Of a stretch of 34,844 bases of DNA, positions 7,150 to 14,489 are shown piece after piece. This DNA is from B2-G16 sp964528085 (GTDB taxonomy: Bacteria; Bipolaricaulota; Bipolaricaulia; UBA7950; UBA9294), in contig CAZGRE010000013.1 of assembly GCA_964528085.1 (NCBI GenBank), positions 1-34,844 on the forward strand, in the 5' to 3' direction. The position numbers and the translations under genes are program-made. Within the stretch, counting starts at the first letter, position 1. Each line of letters starts with the position of its first letter. The notes below the pieces were generated by a model. It was not told where the DNA came from. It was given only the letters and a program-made list of their open reading frames with translations, and ran no database searches.

Positions 7150-8526
7150 ATGGCGCGCAGCAATATGACGCGGAACGATTGGCTGCGATTCGGCGTTGTC
7201 GTCGTTATCGCCGTTGTCGCCTTGTACCTTCTCTACCCGTTCTGGCCGCTCAACAAGGTGGTGAAGCTCGGGCTCGACCTTCAAGGGGGAGTCCGGCTTG
7301 TCCTCGAGGCGGAGGGGGTCGCTGACATGACCCCGGCCGATCAGACGAAGACGCTCGAACAGGTGATCACCATCCTGAGCAACCGTATCGACCAGTACGG
7401 GCTGGCAAACGCCGAGATCCGCCGGTTCGGGGGGGAGAGGATCCTGATAAACCTCCCGGGGGCGGCCGATCCCGAGGAGGCGCGCCGGCTGATCGGGCAG
7501 ACCGCACTCCTCGAGTTCCGGCGGGTGATCCAGGCCGGGTCGAGCCCGCTCGACGATCTCATCCCCACCTCGGTCGATCAGGAGGTCCTAAAGGATCGGG
7601 ACGGGATCCCCTACATCGTCGACCGGGAGCCCCTCCTCACCGGCGCCGCCCTCTCGAATGCAGTCGTCCGGACGTCGCAGTCGATTCAGAACGCCGGCCA
7701 GCTGTACATCGCCCTCTCGTTCACCCAGCAAGGGGCGGAGGAGTTCGCCAAGGTCATGCGACGGATGAAGGTCGGTGATCTCCTCGCGATCGTCCTCGAC
7801 AACACGATCTACAGCGCGCCGCGGATCACCGAATCGATCAAGCAGGCGGCCGAGCAGGGATGGCGGGCGGTGAAGGATTCGACGACGATCACCGGGAAGT
7901 TCACAACGGATGAAGCGAAGATCCTGGCGATCGCCCTCCGCGCCGGTGCGCTCCCGACCGCGGTCACGGTCGTCGAGGAGGAGAGCGTCGGCCCTACCCT
8001 GGGGAGCGATTCGATCCGGCGGGGGATGATGACGATCGTGATCGGCGTCGTCCTGATTCTGGTCTACATGATGGTCCTCTACCGCGCCCTCGGGGTGGTG
8101 GCGAACATCGCCCTCGTCCTTAACATGTTGATCGTCTTTGGATCGCTCGTCCTGTTCAGGGCTGTCCTCACCCTCCCCGGGATAGCGGGGATCATCCTGA
8201 CGATCGGTATGACGGTCGACGCCAATGTGATCATATTCGAGCGGATCAAGGAGGAGCGGCGGATGGGGAAGTCCCCGCTCGCTGCTGTCAGGACCGGGTT
8301 TGAGAAGTCGCTATCGACCCTCCTCGATGCCAACCTGACGACCCTTCTCGTGGCGGTGATCCTCCTCCTGTTGGGGACCGGCCCGATCAGGGGATTCGCT
8401 GTCACGCTCGGGATCGGTGTGGTCGGAAGCCTGTTCTGCGCGTTGGTCGCGAGCCGGCTGCTCTTGGAGAAGGCCGGGTTCGCGGAGTTCATCCCGGTCC
8501 GGGTCACTCAGGCGGGGGGGAAGTAA
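7150..8526 (+). CDS. secD: Protein translocase subunit SecD
   Basis: This is a 458-residue RND-type membrane protein that uses the proton (or sodium) gradient to help pull exported proteins out of SecYEG. There is one span at about 13-31, then the conserved LGLDLQGGVRLVLEAE, a large extracytoplasmic region, and five spans from about 292 onward. The family motif GMTVDANVIIFERIKEE lies in the membrane part. The start is ATG 7150. No secF follows: the gene ends inside the 3' end of the oppositely oriented holA (23-base overlap). SecF must be encoded elsewhere, if present. Confidence 0.95.
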   Translation: MARSNMTRNDWLRFGVVVVIAVVALYLLYPFWPLNKVVKLGLDLQGGVRLVLEAEGVADMTPADQTKTLEQVITILSNRIDQYGLANAEIRRFGGERILINLPGAADPEEARRLIGQTALLEFRRVIQAGSSPLDDLIPTSVDQEVLKDRDGIPYIVDREPLLTGAALSNAVVRTSQSIQNAGQLYIALSFTQQGAEEFAKVMRRMKVGDLLAIVLDNTIYSAPRITESIKQAAEQGWRAVKDSTTITGKFTTDEAKILAIALRAGALPTAVTVVEEESVGPTLGSDSIRRGMMTIVIGVVLILVYMMVLYRALGVVANIALVLNMLIVFGSLVLFRAVLTLPGIAGIILTIGMTVDANVIIFERIKEERRMGKSPLAAVRTGFEKSLSTLLDANLTTLLVAVILLLLGTGPIRGFAVTLGIGVVGSLFCALVASRLLLEKAGFAEFIPVRVTQAGGK

Positions 8527-9448
8527 CAGCGAGGGCGAGATCGAGGAGGGCATCCGTGGCCGCCAGTCTCCCGGCTTTGACCTCCAGATCGAGCCTGATC
8601 GCGTGCTCGAGGGAGGCGGCGAGCCGATCGAGCGGTTGGCGCTTAGCCTGACCGATCAGCCTTGAGGCGAGCCAGTCCGGAATCCCGACGAGCTCACCGA
8701 TCCTCTTCCGTGTGGCCTTCCGATCGAGGAGGAGCCTGATCATCGTCAACCGAGTCAGGTGCCGGATCGCACCGCTCAGAATCCAGGTCGGGTCATCGTC
8801 GAGATTTGCGAGGGCGGCGAGGGAGGCCGGGAGCCTTCGTTCGCCGAGCCGATCGTAGAACGGGTATACGGTATGCTCCGCGTTCGGGAATCCGAGGCGT
8901 TCCACCGTCTCTCTTGAGACCGCCCCCGTCTCGACGAACGAGCTGAGTTTATCCGCCTCGTGAGCGATCCCGAGGAGGTCCCCTCCGGCCAGGCTCACGA
9001 GCTCGCTCAGAGCCTCCTTCTCTGCGGTCAAGCCCCGCTCGGATAGGATCTCCTCCGCCGCCTTCATAACCGTCCGGCTGCGCGGTGAGGGGAGGGGAAC
9101 ATAAGAGCCGTTCTCCTTGCAGGCCTTGAGGATCGGGCTCTTCCCCTTGAGAGCGGTGGCGATCAGGGTGAGGAACGTACCGGTGGGGATCCCGCGCGCG
9201 ATAAGGGTGGCGAGGGGGGCTTCGGCCTGGATCCCGTCTACGCGGCGTATGACGAAGTGCCGCCTTTCGTTGAACAGCGAGTCAGAGCGAAGCTCGATTT
9301 CAAGCCTTTTCGGATCGAGCTCATCTCCGTACAGGGTGTGGCGCTCCCCTCCTCGATCCCCGGCGAAGATCGCTCCCTCCCGCTCTGCGAGCGCGCGCTC
9401 ACACCGGTACGGGTCGCCTACAAACAGGATTATCTGGGGTTCGTCCAT
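8504..9448 (-). CDS. holA: DNA polymerase III delta subunit
   Basis: This 314-residue protein is the clamp-loader delta subunit that opens the sliding clamp during replication. It opens with the family pattern ILFVGDPYRCERALAE, followed by FNERRHFVIRRVDG and TFLTLIATALKGKSPILK (domain I). The helical domain II carries LVSLAGGDLLGIAHEADKLS, and the C-terminal collar domain has WILSGAIRHLTRL. I place the start at ATG 9448, with GAGGG six bases upstream. The in-frame extension to 9505 runs into the divergent promoter region and is not needed. It shares a 23-base tail-to-tail overlap with secD. Confidence 0.88.
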   Translation of the reverse strand: MDEPQIILFVGDPYRCERALAEREGAIFAGDRGGERHTLYGDELDPKRLEIELRSDSLFNERRHFVIRRVDGIQAEAPLATLIARGIPTGTFLTLIATALKGKSPILKACKENGSYVPLPSPRSRTVMKAAEEILSERGLTAEKEALSELVSLAGGDLLGIAHEADKLSSFVETGAVSRETVERLGFPNAEHTVYPFYDRLGERRLPASLAALANLDDDPTWILSGAIRHLTRLTMIRLLLDRKATRKRIGELVGIPDWLASRLIGQAKRQPLDRLAASLEHAIRLDLEVKAGRLAATDALLDLALAVTSPPPE

Positions 9449-9464
9449 CCGGTCCCTCGCTGTG

Positions 9465-9493
9465 ATGGTAGCCGCTCGTTCGCCGGCCGGCAA
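9465..9493 (-). promoter_or_regulatory. Candidate holA promoter
   Basis: On the minus strand TTGCCG (9493-9488) is followed after 17 bases by TACCAT (9470-9465). Each box matches the consensus at four of six positions. The predicted start lies about 10 bases before the holA ATG, leaving room for the GAGGG site. Confidence 0.45.
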
Positions 9494-9498
9494 CGCTC

Positions 9499-9527
9499 TC
9501 GACAATCCCTCCGCGATCGGCTATACC
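9499..9527 (+). promoter_or_regulatory. Candidate rnhA promoter
   Basis: TCGACA (9499-9504) is followed after 17 bases by TATACC (9522-9527), 5 and 4 matches to the consensus. The predicted transcript start is about three bases before the rnhA GTG. It sits back to back with the holA promoter, the two -35 boxes being five bases apart. Confidence 0.45.
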
Positions 9528-9537
9528 TACCCTCATC

Positions 9538-9990
9538 GTGAAGAGCGTGCGGATTTATACGGACGGAGCGTGCAGCGGGAACCCTGGCCCGGGAGGGTGG
9601 GCGGCGATCCTTGTGAGCGGTCCGAGGCGGAAGGAGATCTCAGGGGGAGAAGAGGATACGACGAACAACAGGATGGAGCTGACCGCTGCGATTGAGGGGC
9701 TCCGGGAGCTGAAAGGTCCGTCCAAGGTCGAGCTGTACACTGATTCCGCCTATCTAAAGAACGGGATCACGACGTGGATCACGGCGTGGAAGCAAAACGG
9801 CTGGCGCCGCCGCGTCGGGAAGCGCCTCCTCCCGGTGAAGAACGAGGACCTGTGGCGCGAGCTCGACCGTTTGACCGCCCTGCATGAGGTTACATTCCAC
9901 TGGGTGGCGGGGCACGCCGGGGATCCGGAGAACGAGCGAGCCGACGAGCTTGCCCGCCGGGCGATACCGCGGGCTCGAGCCGCGCGGTGA
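9538..9990 (+). CDS. rnhA: Ribonuclease HI
   Basis: This 150-residue enzyme cuts the RNA strand of RNA-DNA hybrids and removes primers and R-loops. The full catalytic set of type I RNase H is present: D9 (YTDGACSGNPGPGGW), E47 (RMELTAAIEGL), D69 (YTDSAYL) and D135 (ERADELA), with the catalytic histidine at H126 in VAGHAG. The basic handle region NGWRRRVGK is present, as in the E. coli enzyme. The start is GTG 9538. There is no clear ribosome site and the nearest promoter implies an almost leaderless mRNA. Its stop abuts the next, oppositely oriented gene. Confidence 0.95.
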   Translation: MKSVRIYTDGACSGNPGPGGWAAILVSGPRRKEISGGEEDTTNNRMELTAAIEGLRELKGPSKVELYTDSAYLKNGITTWITAWKQNGWRRRVGKRLLPVKNEDLWRELDRLTALHEVTFHWVAGHAGDPENERADELARRAIPRARAAR

Positions 9991-10374
9991 TCAGAAGCAG
10001 CCGAGCTGGCAGGGACCGATCCTGATCGAGGCGGTCTGCGCAGCGCATCCGACGAGGAACTTGGCTATCCTCTCCTCGGATGCGATCTTCCATGCGGTGA
10101 TGCACGGGAGGCTCCCGTCGACGAGGCCCGCCTTCAGCTTCTCCTCGATCCTCGGTGGGATCCTCTCAAGTGGATGAACGAGTCCCCTTGTTCCGAACTC
10201 CTCGAACCCGAACAGCCCGAGTTGGCAGCGGGAGATCCGGATCCCGAGGCGATCGGCCTCCCGCCGGACCTCGGCGGGAGTGATCCCGGTCTGGCCGGCG
10301 ATCATGAACGCGGAGGGGCATGGTAGGCGGCCGTCGATCAGGTGTTCTCTTATCTTCTCTTCTAAATCCATCAT
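9991..10374 (-). CDS. Unknown protein built of two 52-residue LPC...CQLG repeats
   Basis: I do not recognise a named family with certainty. The 127-residue protein consists of two gap-free repeats, residues 4-55 and 76-127, joined by 20 residues. By hand alignment 23 of 52 positions are identical. Each repeat has the pattern EEK..., DG.LPC..A..IA, ..V...A, IRI..CQLG.F, so each contains a paired LPC and CQLG cysteine. The helix-turn-helix-like spacing (TGITPAEVRREADRLGI) suggests a small DNA-binding or metal-binding module, but this is inference. The second repeat has an extra cysteine in the helix (VGC) and in CQLGCF. The start is ATG 10374 or 10371, with a weak AGGTTG upstream. Convergent with rnhA, with no spacer. 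Confidence 0.8.
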   Translation of the reverse strand: MMDLEEKIREHLIDGRLPCPSAFMIAGQTGITPAEVRREADRLGIRISRCQLGLFGFEEFGTRGLVHPLERIPPRIEEKLKAGLVDGSLPCITAWKIASEERIAKFLVGCAAQTASIRIGPCQLGCF

Positions 10375-10454
10375 TCGGTCAACCTAACTAGCGATCAGTC
10401 GATCGGTTCGGTTAATCTTCCCCGAAACGATACGCAATTGTCCAGAGGGGGAAT

Positions 10455-11639
10455 ATGATCCTTTGGGTCGGGTTCGGCCTATCCCTGTTGGCGCTTCTGA
10501 TCGTCTCGCGCCGCGACCTCGCCCTTTCGATGGGGATCGCCGCCTTGGTCCTCGGCGGGTTCTCCCTCCCCCCGGGCGCGTTCCTCTCCGTGCTGGGTCG
10601 GACGATCTCCGATCCGACGGTCCTCCTCCTTGCGTTCATCGTCGGGGTGATCCCGCTGATCGGCGGGGTGATGGAGCTGTCCGGTGAGATGGATCGGCTC
10701 GTTGCGAACTTGAAGATCGGCCTCAGGCCGTTCCTCGCCTTCGCCCCGGCCCTCCTCGGGCTCCTCCCGATGCCGGGTGGGGCCCTCCTCTCCGCCCCTG
10801 TCCTCGAGCGGAGGGCCCCCCATTCCCCTCCCGCGCTGAAGGCGGCGGCGAACGTCTGGTTCCGCCATATCCTCCTCCTCGTCTACCCGCTCGGCCCCTC
10901 ACTGATCGCCTCTGCCAGGATTGCACACTTCGACGTCTATTCAGTGATTCCCTATCTGATGATTCCGTTTGGGGTATCGCTCCTACTCGGGTATTTCTTC
11001 ATCCTCAGGGGCGTCGATCCTGAACCCCCCTTGTCTTCCCGGTTCTCGCCCGCCGGCTTCTTCCTCCCCTTCCTGATCATTGTCATCGCCCCCCTCCTCG
11101 ACATCATCCTCAAGGGATCGGTCCGGCTCCCCTACCCGGAGATAGGGACGGCGGTCGGGGTGACGGTGAGCCTGATCCTCGCGATGTCGATCGGCCGTCT
11201 CAGGCCTAAGAGGCTTGGGGATGTGTTCATCAAGATGCGGCCGCTCAAGTACGCGTTGATCATCCTGGCGATGTTCGTCTTTCTGAACGTGTTCAAGGTA
11301 TCGGGGGTCCCGGAGCGGATCGGCGCGCTGAACCTCCCCCCGCTCGTTCTGACCGTGTTGATCGGCCCGCTCCTCGGTCTGATAACCGGCCGGATCCAGG
11401 CCCCGATCTCGATCATCGTTCCGATCTTTGTCACGGCCTATGGAGCGATCTCCGCCCCTGCGTTTGCGCTCACCTATTTCGCCGTCTTCCTCGGGTACAT
11501 CCTGACCCCGGTCCATCCGTGCATCTCCGTTTCGCTGGAGTACTTCGACGTATCGTTGTGGGCCCTCTTTCGCCGGATGGCTGCCCCCGCGATCCTCGGC
11601 CTTGCCGCTGCGGTAGTCGCCGCTCTATTCCTGTTGTGA
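10455..11639 (+). CDS. DUF401 family membrane permease
   Basis: This 394-residue, very hydrophobic protein has about ten membrane segments and belongs to the DUF401 group, related to ion-transporter-superfamily carriers. The diagnostic LLPMPGGALLSAPVLE is at about residues 103-118, with a matching second-half region at LGYILTPVHPCISVS. The substrate is unknown. The start is ATG 10455, preceded by AGAGGGGG. The 3' end overlaps the convergent MscS gene by 15 bases. It stands alone, with no adjacent catabolic gene that would hint at a substrate. Confidence 0.85.
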   Translation: MILWVGFGLSLLALLIVSRRDLALSMGIAALVLGGFSLPPGAFLSVLGRTISDPTVLLLAFIVGVIPLIGGVMELSGEMDRLVANLKIGLRPFLAFAPALLGLLPMPGGALLSAPVLERRAPHSPPALKAAANVWFRHILLLVYPLGPSLIASARIAHFDVYSVIPYLMIPFGVSLLLGYFFILRGVDPEPPLSSRFSPAGFFLPFLIIVIAPLLDIILKGSVRLPYPEIGTAVGVTVSLILAMSIGRLRPKRLGDVFIKMRPLKYALIILAMFVFLNVFKVSGVPERIGALNLPPLVLTVLIGPLLGLITGRIQAPISIIVPIFVTAYGAISAPAFALTYFAVFLGYILTPVHPCISVSLEYFDVSLWALFRRMAAPAILGLAAAVVAALFLL

Positions 11640-12692
11640 GGATCCCCCTCGGGCGAGGTGGATCGTCTGCGTCGGGTAGGCGAACTCGATCCCTTCTTCC
11701 TCGAATCTTCGGGCGATGGCGAGGTTTATCTCCTGTTGAGCGTCCATATAGGCGGTGTAGTCCGGGGTAAGCATGTAATAGACGGTCTCGAAGATGAGGG
11801 CGAAGTCCCCAAACGATTTGAAGTGACAACGATCGAACCTGGTATTCTCTTGTGAGCCGATGATCTCCTCGATCATGGATGGGATCCGCTCGAGGAGTTC
11901 GACCTTGGTGTCGTAGGTGACGCCGATCGAGAATGCGACGCGGCGCTCGTACATCCGCTTGTAGTTTCTAACCCGGCTCGAGAGGAGGTCGTTGTTCGAG
12001 AAGATGATCTGCTCCCCTGAGAGGCTCCGAACCCGCGTCGTCTTCAGGCCGATCCGCTCGACCGTCCCCAGCAGGTCGCCGACGATGATGAAGTCCCCGA
12101 TGACGAACGGTTTGTCGATGATTATCGAGAGGGAGGCGAACAGGTCGCTTAGGATGTTCTGGACGGCGAGGGCGATCGCGATCCCGCCGATTCCGATTCC
12201 GGCGATCAGGGCGGTGACGTCGATACCCAAGTTGTCGAGCGCAATCAGGGCGACGATCGACCAGATTGTGAACTTGGCGAGGAATCCGAGGGCGGAGAGA
12301 GAGGTCGCCACCGCTGCGTCCTCCTTCAGCTTCCGTTTGATGAAACGGGAGATGAAGAACGTGACGATGGCGTTCCCCCAATACCCTGCCTGCAGGAGCA
12401 AGGAGAGGATGAACAAGGTCCTAAGCCCCGTCACCGCCGTCGAGGGGAGGGAGAGGACGAGGGAGCCGGCGAAGATGGCCAGGATGAGGATGAACAGGAA
12501 TCGCGTCTTCTCGAGGAGATCGGCGAGGAGGTCATCGAGCTGGCCGGGGGTGCGGGAGACGAACCCGCGCAGCCTCCTGATCACGAGCCGGAGGATGATG
12601 TGGAGGAGAAACCATACGGCGAGGATCATCCCGAGGGAGAGGAACCAGCGCCAGACCGGGTTCCCGTAGAACATCGTCGTAAGGATCGTCAT
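11625..12692 (-). CDS. MscS-family mechanosensitive ion channel
   Basis: This is a 355-residue small-conductance mechanosensitive channel that releases solutes on osmotic downshock. About five membrane spans are visible (15-35, 65-82, 92-113, 136-153, 157-177). The last is the glycine/alanine-rich pore helix ALIAGIGIGGIAIALAVQN, followed by the beta domain with DKPFVIGDFIIVGDLLGTVERIGLKTTRVRS (about 192-222) and a C-terminal alpha/beta domain. It has two more N-terminal spans than the minimal E. coli MscS. The start is ATG 12692, with GGAGGGGG upstream. Confidence 0.92.
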   Translation of the reverse strand: MTILTTMFYGNPVWRWFLSLGMILAVWFLLHIILRLVIRRLRGFVSRTPGQLDDLLADLLEKTRFLFILILAIFAGSLVLSLPSTAVTGLRTLFILSLLLQAGYWGNAIVTFFISRFIKRKLKEDAAVATSLSALGFLAKFTIWSIVALIALDNLGIDVTALIAGIGIGGIAIALAVQNILSDLFASLSIIIDKPFVIGDFIIVGDLLGTVERIGLKTTRVRSLSGEQIIFSNNDLLSSRVRNYKRMYERRVAFSIGVTYDTKVELLERIPSMIEEIIGSQENTRFDRCHFKSFGDFALIFETVYYMLTPDYTAYMDAQQEINLAIARRFEEEGIEFAYPTQTIHLARGGSSQQE

Positions 12693-12924
12693 CGTCCCCC
12701 TCCGCTAAAACGGATAGCCGGCTCGAATATACACCATAAGGGAGCGTATCAGAGGAGGGTGCGTCCTATCAAGGGAGCGGGACCGATCGGGCATCCGTCT
12801 CCATCCGACGAAGCCGGTGTACCCTCTGTCCTCACCTTTTGAATCGGGGAGGGGTGATTGTTGTCTAGGGCGGGGGTGGGGGAATGGATCGGGTGAGGGC
12901 GACCGGGTTTAATACGATCGAGTC
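12693..12924. other. Intergenic region between the MscS and sugar-isomerase-like genes
   Basis: No coding sequence is visible in these 232 bases. On the minus strand TATATT (12731-12726) is a possible -10 box for the MscS gene. The 9-base word AAGGGAGCG occurs twice, at 12738-12746 and 12771-12779, 33 bases apart. The plus-strand end holds a TACGAT directly before the next start codon. No terminator-like hairpin with a T-run was found. Confidence 0.5.
12913..12918 (+). promoter_or_regulatory. -10 box for a possibly leaderless transcript
   Basis: TACGAT ends 6 bases before the ATG at 12925, with an overlapping TTTAAT at 12908-12913. No ribosome site precedes the ATG. The TANNNT-N6-ATG spacing places the transcript start at or near the start codon. 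Confidence 0.35.
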
Positions 12925-14139
12925 ATGAGTGAAATCGAAGTGATCGTCCGTGCCTCCGCCCTTCAGGATGAGCGGAGCCTCGCCCGCGTGAAGGATGATC
13001 TCCTCCGCCGGATAGAGAGGGAAGGGGACCTGAGGATCGCCGAGGTTGAACAGCCGTCCTCCGACCGGCTGGCGGCGATCTTGATCCTGACCGGGGGGGT
13101 GGAGAGGGAGGCGTTGAAGATCGTCGCTAAGCTCCCTTCCCCCGTCCTGTTGATCGCCCATCCCTCCTATAACTCTCTCCCCGCCGCCCTTGAGATCCTC
13201 GCCCGGCTCAGGGCGGAGGGGGGGGAGGGGAGGATCCTGTTCGGATCCGCTGAAAGGATCGCCGCCGGGTTGAAGGAGGAGCTGGCGCTGAATGAGGCGT
13301 GGGAACGCCTCCGGTTCAGCCGGATCGGATTGATCGGTGAGCCCTCCGACTGGCTCGTGGCGAGCGGGGTCGATCATGCGTTTGTCAAAGGGCGACTCTC
13401 CGTGGAGTTGGTGGAGATCGCTATCGATGAACTCGTGGAACGGGTGGAGCACGCCCGCGTTCCGAAGAAGGAGATCGCTGCGTTCGTCCGTCAGGCTGAG
13501 GTCGTCGAAGAGCCGGATCAAAGCGACCTTCGCGGCGCGGTCGCTGTGTACAAGGGGCTCCGAGGGCTGGTCGACGACTACCGCCTCGCTGCTTGCAGCG
13601 TACGCTGCTTCGATCTGTTAGCCAGGATCGGTAACACAGGGTGTTATGCCCTTTCCCGTCTGAACGACGAGGGGATCCCCGCAGGCTGCGAAGGGGATCT
13701 CCAATCGCTCTTCTCCATGTACATCGCCTTCCTCCTCACCGGCCGGCCGGCGTTCATGGGGAATATCGCGGCCGTCGATCCGGCGGATAGGATCGTCGAG
13801 GTCGCCCACTGCACCTGCCCTCTCTCCTTGGTGAACAGCTATGCGATAAGGAGCCATTTCGAATCCGGGCTCGGCGTCGGGATTTCGGGGAAGTTTCCGA
13901 CCGGTCCGTGCACCCTGTTCCGACTCGGTGGGGAGAGGCTCGATCAGCTATTTGTCAGCGAAGGGATGATCGAGGAGTCAGGAGTTCGCAATGATCTCTG
14001 CCGCACCCAGGTGAGGATCTCCATGGACGATCCGGTCGAATCCCTTCTGAGTGCTCCCCTTGGTAATCACCACATCATCACCTTCGGGCATCGACGAGGG
14101 ATGATCGAGAAGTTCTTCTCCCGTCACCTCGGCCCCTGA
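12925..14139 (+). CDS. L-fucose/L-arabinose isomerase-like protein
   Basis: This 404-residue cytoplasmic protein resembles the fucose/arabinose isomerase superfamily, which interconverts aldoses and ketoses with a divalent metal. The N-terminal half is Rossmann-like (AAILILTGGVEREA, PVLLIAHPSYNS, RIGLIGEPSDW). The C-terminal half carries the family-like GIPAGCEGDLQSLFSMY (with E256), PAFMGNIAAVDP and VEVAHCTCPLSL (H295). The protein is shorter than E. coli FucI (about 590 residues), as in the archaeal and thermophile branch of the family. No sugar transporter or kinase is adjacent, so the true substrate is open. The start is ATG 12925, chosen because the frame opens there; there is no ribosome site. 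Confidence 0.65.
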   Translation: MSEIEVIVRASALQDERSLARVKDDLLRRIEREGDLRIAEVEQPSSDRLAAILILTGGVEREALKIVAKLPSPVLLIAHPSYNSLPAALEILARLRAEGGEGRILFGSAERIAAGLKEELALNEAWERLRFSRIGLIGEPSDWLVASGVDHAFVKGRLSVELVEIAIDELVERVEHARVPKKEIAAFVRQAEVVEEPDQSDLRGAVAVYKGLRGLVDDYRLAACSVRCFDLLARIGNTGCYALSRLNDEGIPAGCEGDLQSLFSMYIAFLLTGRPAFMGNIAAVDPADRIVEVAHCTCPLSLVNSYAIRSHFESGLGVGISGKFPTGPCTLFRLGGERLDQLFVSEGMIEESGVRNDLCRTQVRISMDDPVESLLSAPLGNHHIITFGHRRGMIEKFFSRHLGP

Positions 14140-14157
14140 TCGGACCTCCTTGTCCGA
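14140..14157. repeat. Inverted repeat at the -35 region of the DUF3467/kinase promoter
   Basis: TCGGAC, 6 bases, GTCCGA forms a perfect 6-base-pair inverted repeat directly after the stop of the isomerase-like gene. It could be a weak terminator without a T-run, or an operator, because its right arm overlaps the -35 box TTGTCC. Confidence 0.55.
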
Positions 14158-14178
14158 GCGGGGATGAGGGGCTACTAT
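14150..14178 (+). promoter_or_regulatory. Candidate promoter of the DUF3467-kinase-regulator unit
   Basis: TTGTCC (14150-14155) is followed after 17 bases by TACTAT (14173-14178), four matches in each box. The same TACTAT is used by the IclR-gene promoter in this window. The predicted start is near 14185, ahead of the ribosome site GGGAGGTGAG at 14190-14199. Confidence 0.55.
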
Positions 14179-14203
14179 CCCTAGTGCCGGGAGGTGAGCT
14201 TCG

Positions 14204-14482
14204 ATGCCGGAACACAAGATGCAGATCACAGCCGATAATGAGACGAGGATGGGGAACTACTCGAACCTAGCCCTCATCTCACACCGCAAAGAGGAGTTCG
14301 TCATCGACTTTCTCTTCCTCGAGCCTCAACCGCAGGCGGCGAAGGAGGGGAGGGCGACCCTCGTCTCGCGGCTGATCTTAAGTCCGGGGCATACGAAGCG
14401 TCTCTACCAGGCGATCGGCGAGAACATCCAGCGGTATGAGAAGAACTTCGGAAAGATCGTCCTCCCTCCGACCCTAAAATAG
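14204..14482 (+). CDS. DUF3467 domain protein
   Basis: This 92-residue protein matches the small DUF3467 family, of unknown function. Characteristic features are the early YSNLALISHRKEEFVIDFLFLEP and the late RLILSPGHTKRLYQAIGENIQRYEKNFG. It has no membrane segment or cysteine. The start is ATG 14204 with a strong GGGAGGTGAG site. The kinase gene begins 7 bases after its stop and lacks its own ribosome site, so the two are probably translationally coupled. Whether it works with the kinase is not known. Confidence 0.85.
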   Translation: MPEHKMQITADNETRMGNYSNLALISHRKEEFVIDFLFLEPQPQAAKEGRATLVSRLILSPGHTKRLYQAIGENIQRYEKNFGKIVLPPTLK

Positions 14483-14489
14483 CGGTTTG

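Noticed and set aside
14140..14157. A standard rho-independent terminator after the isomerase-like gene
   Set aside because: The stem is only 6 pairs and is followed by G-rich sequence rather than T residues; listed instead as an inverted repeat.
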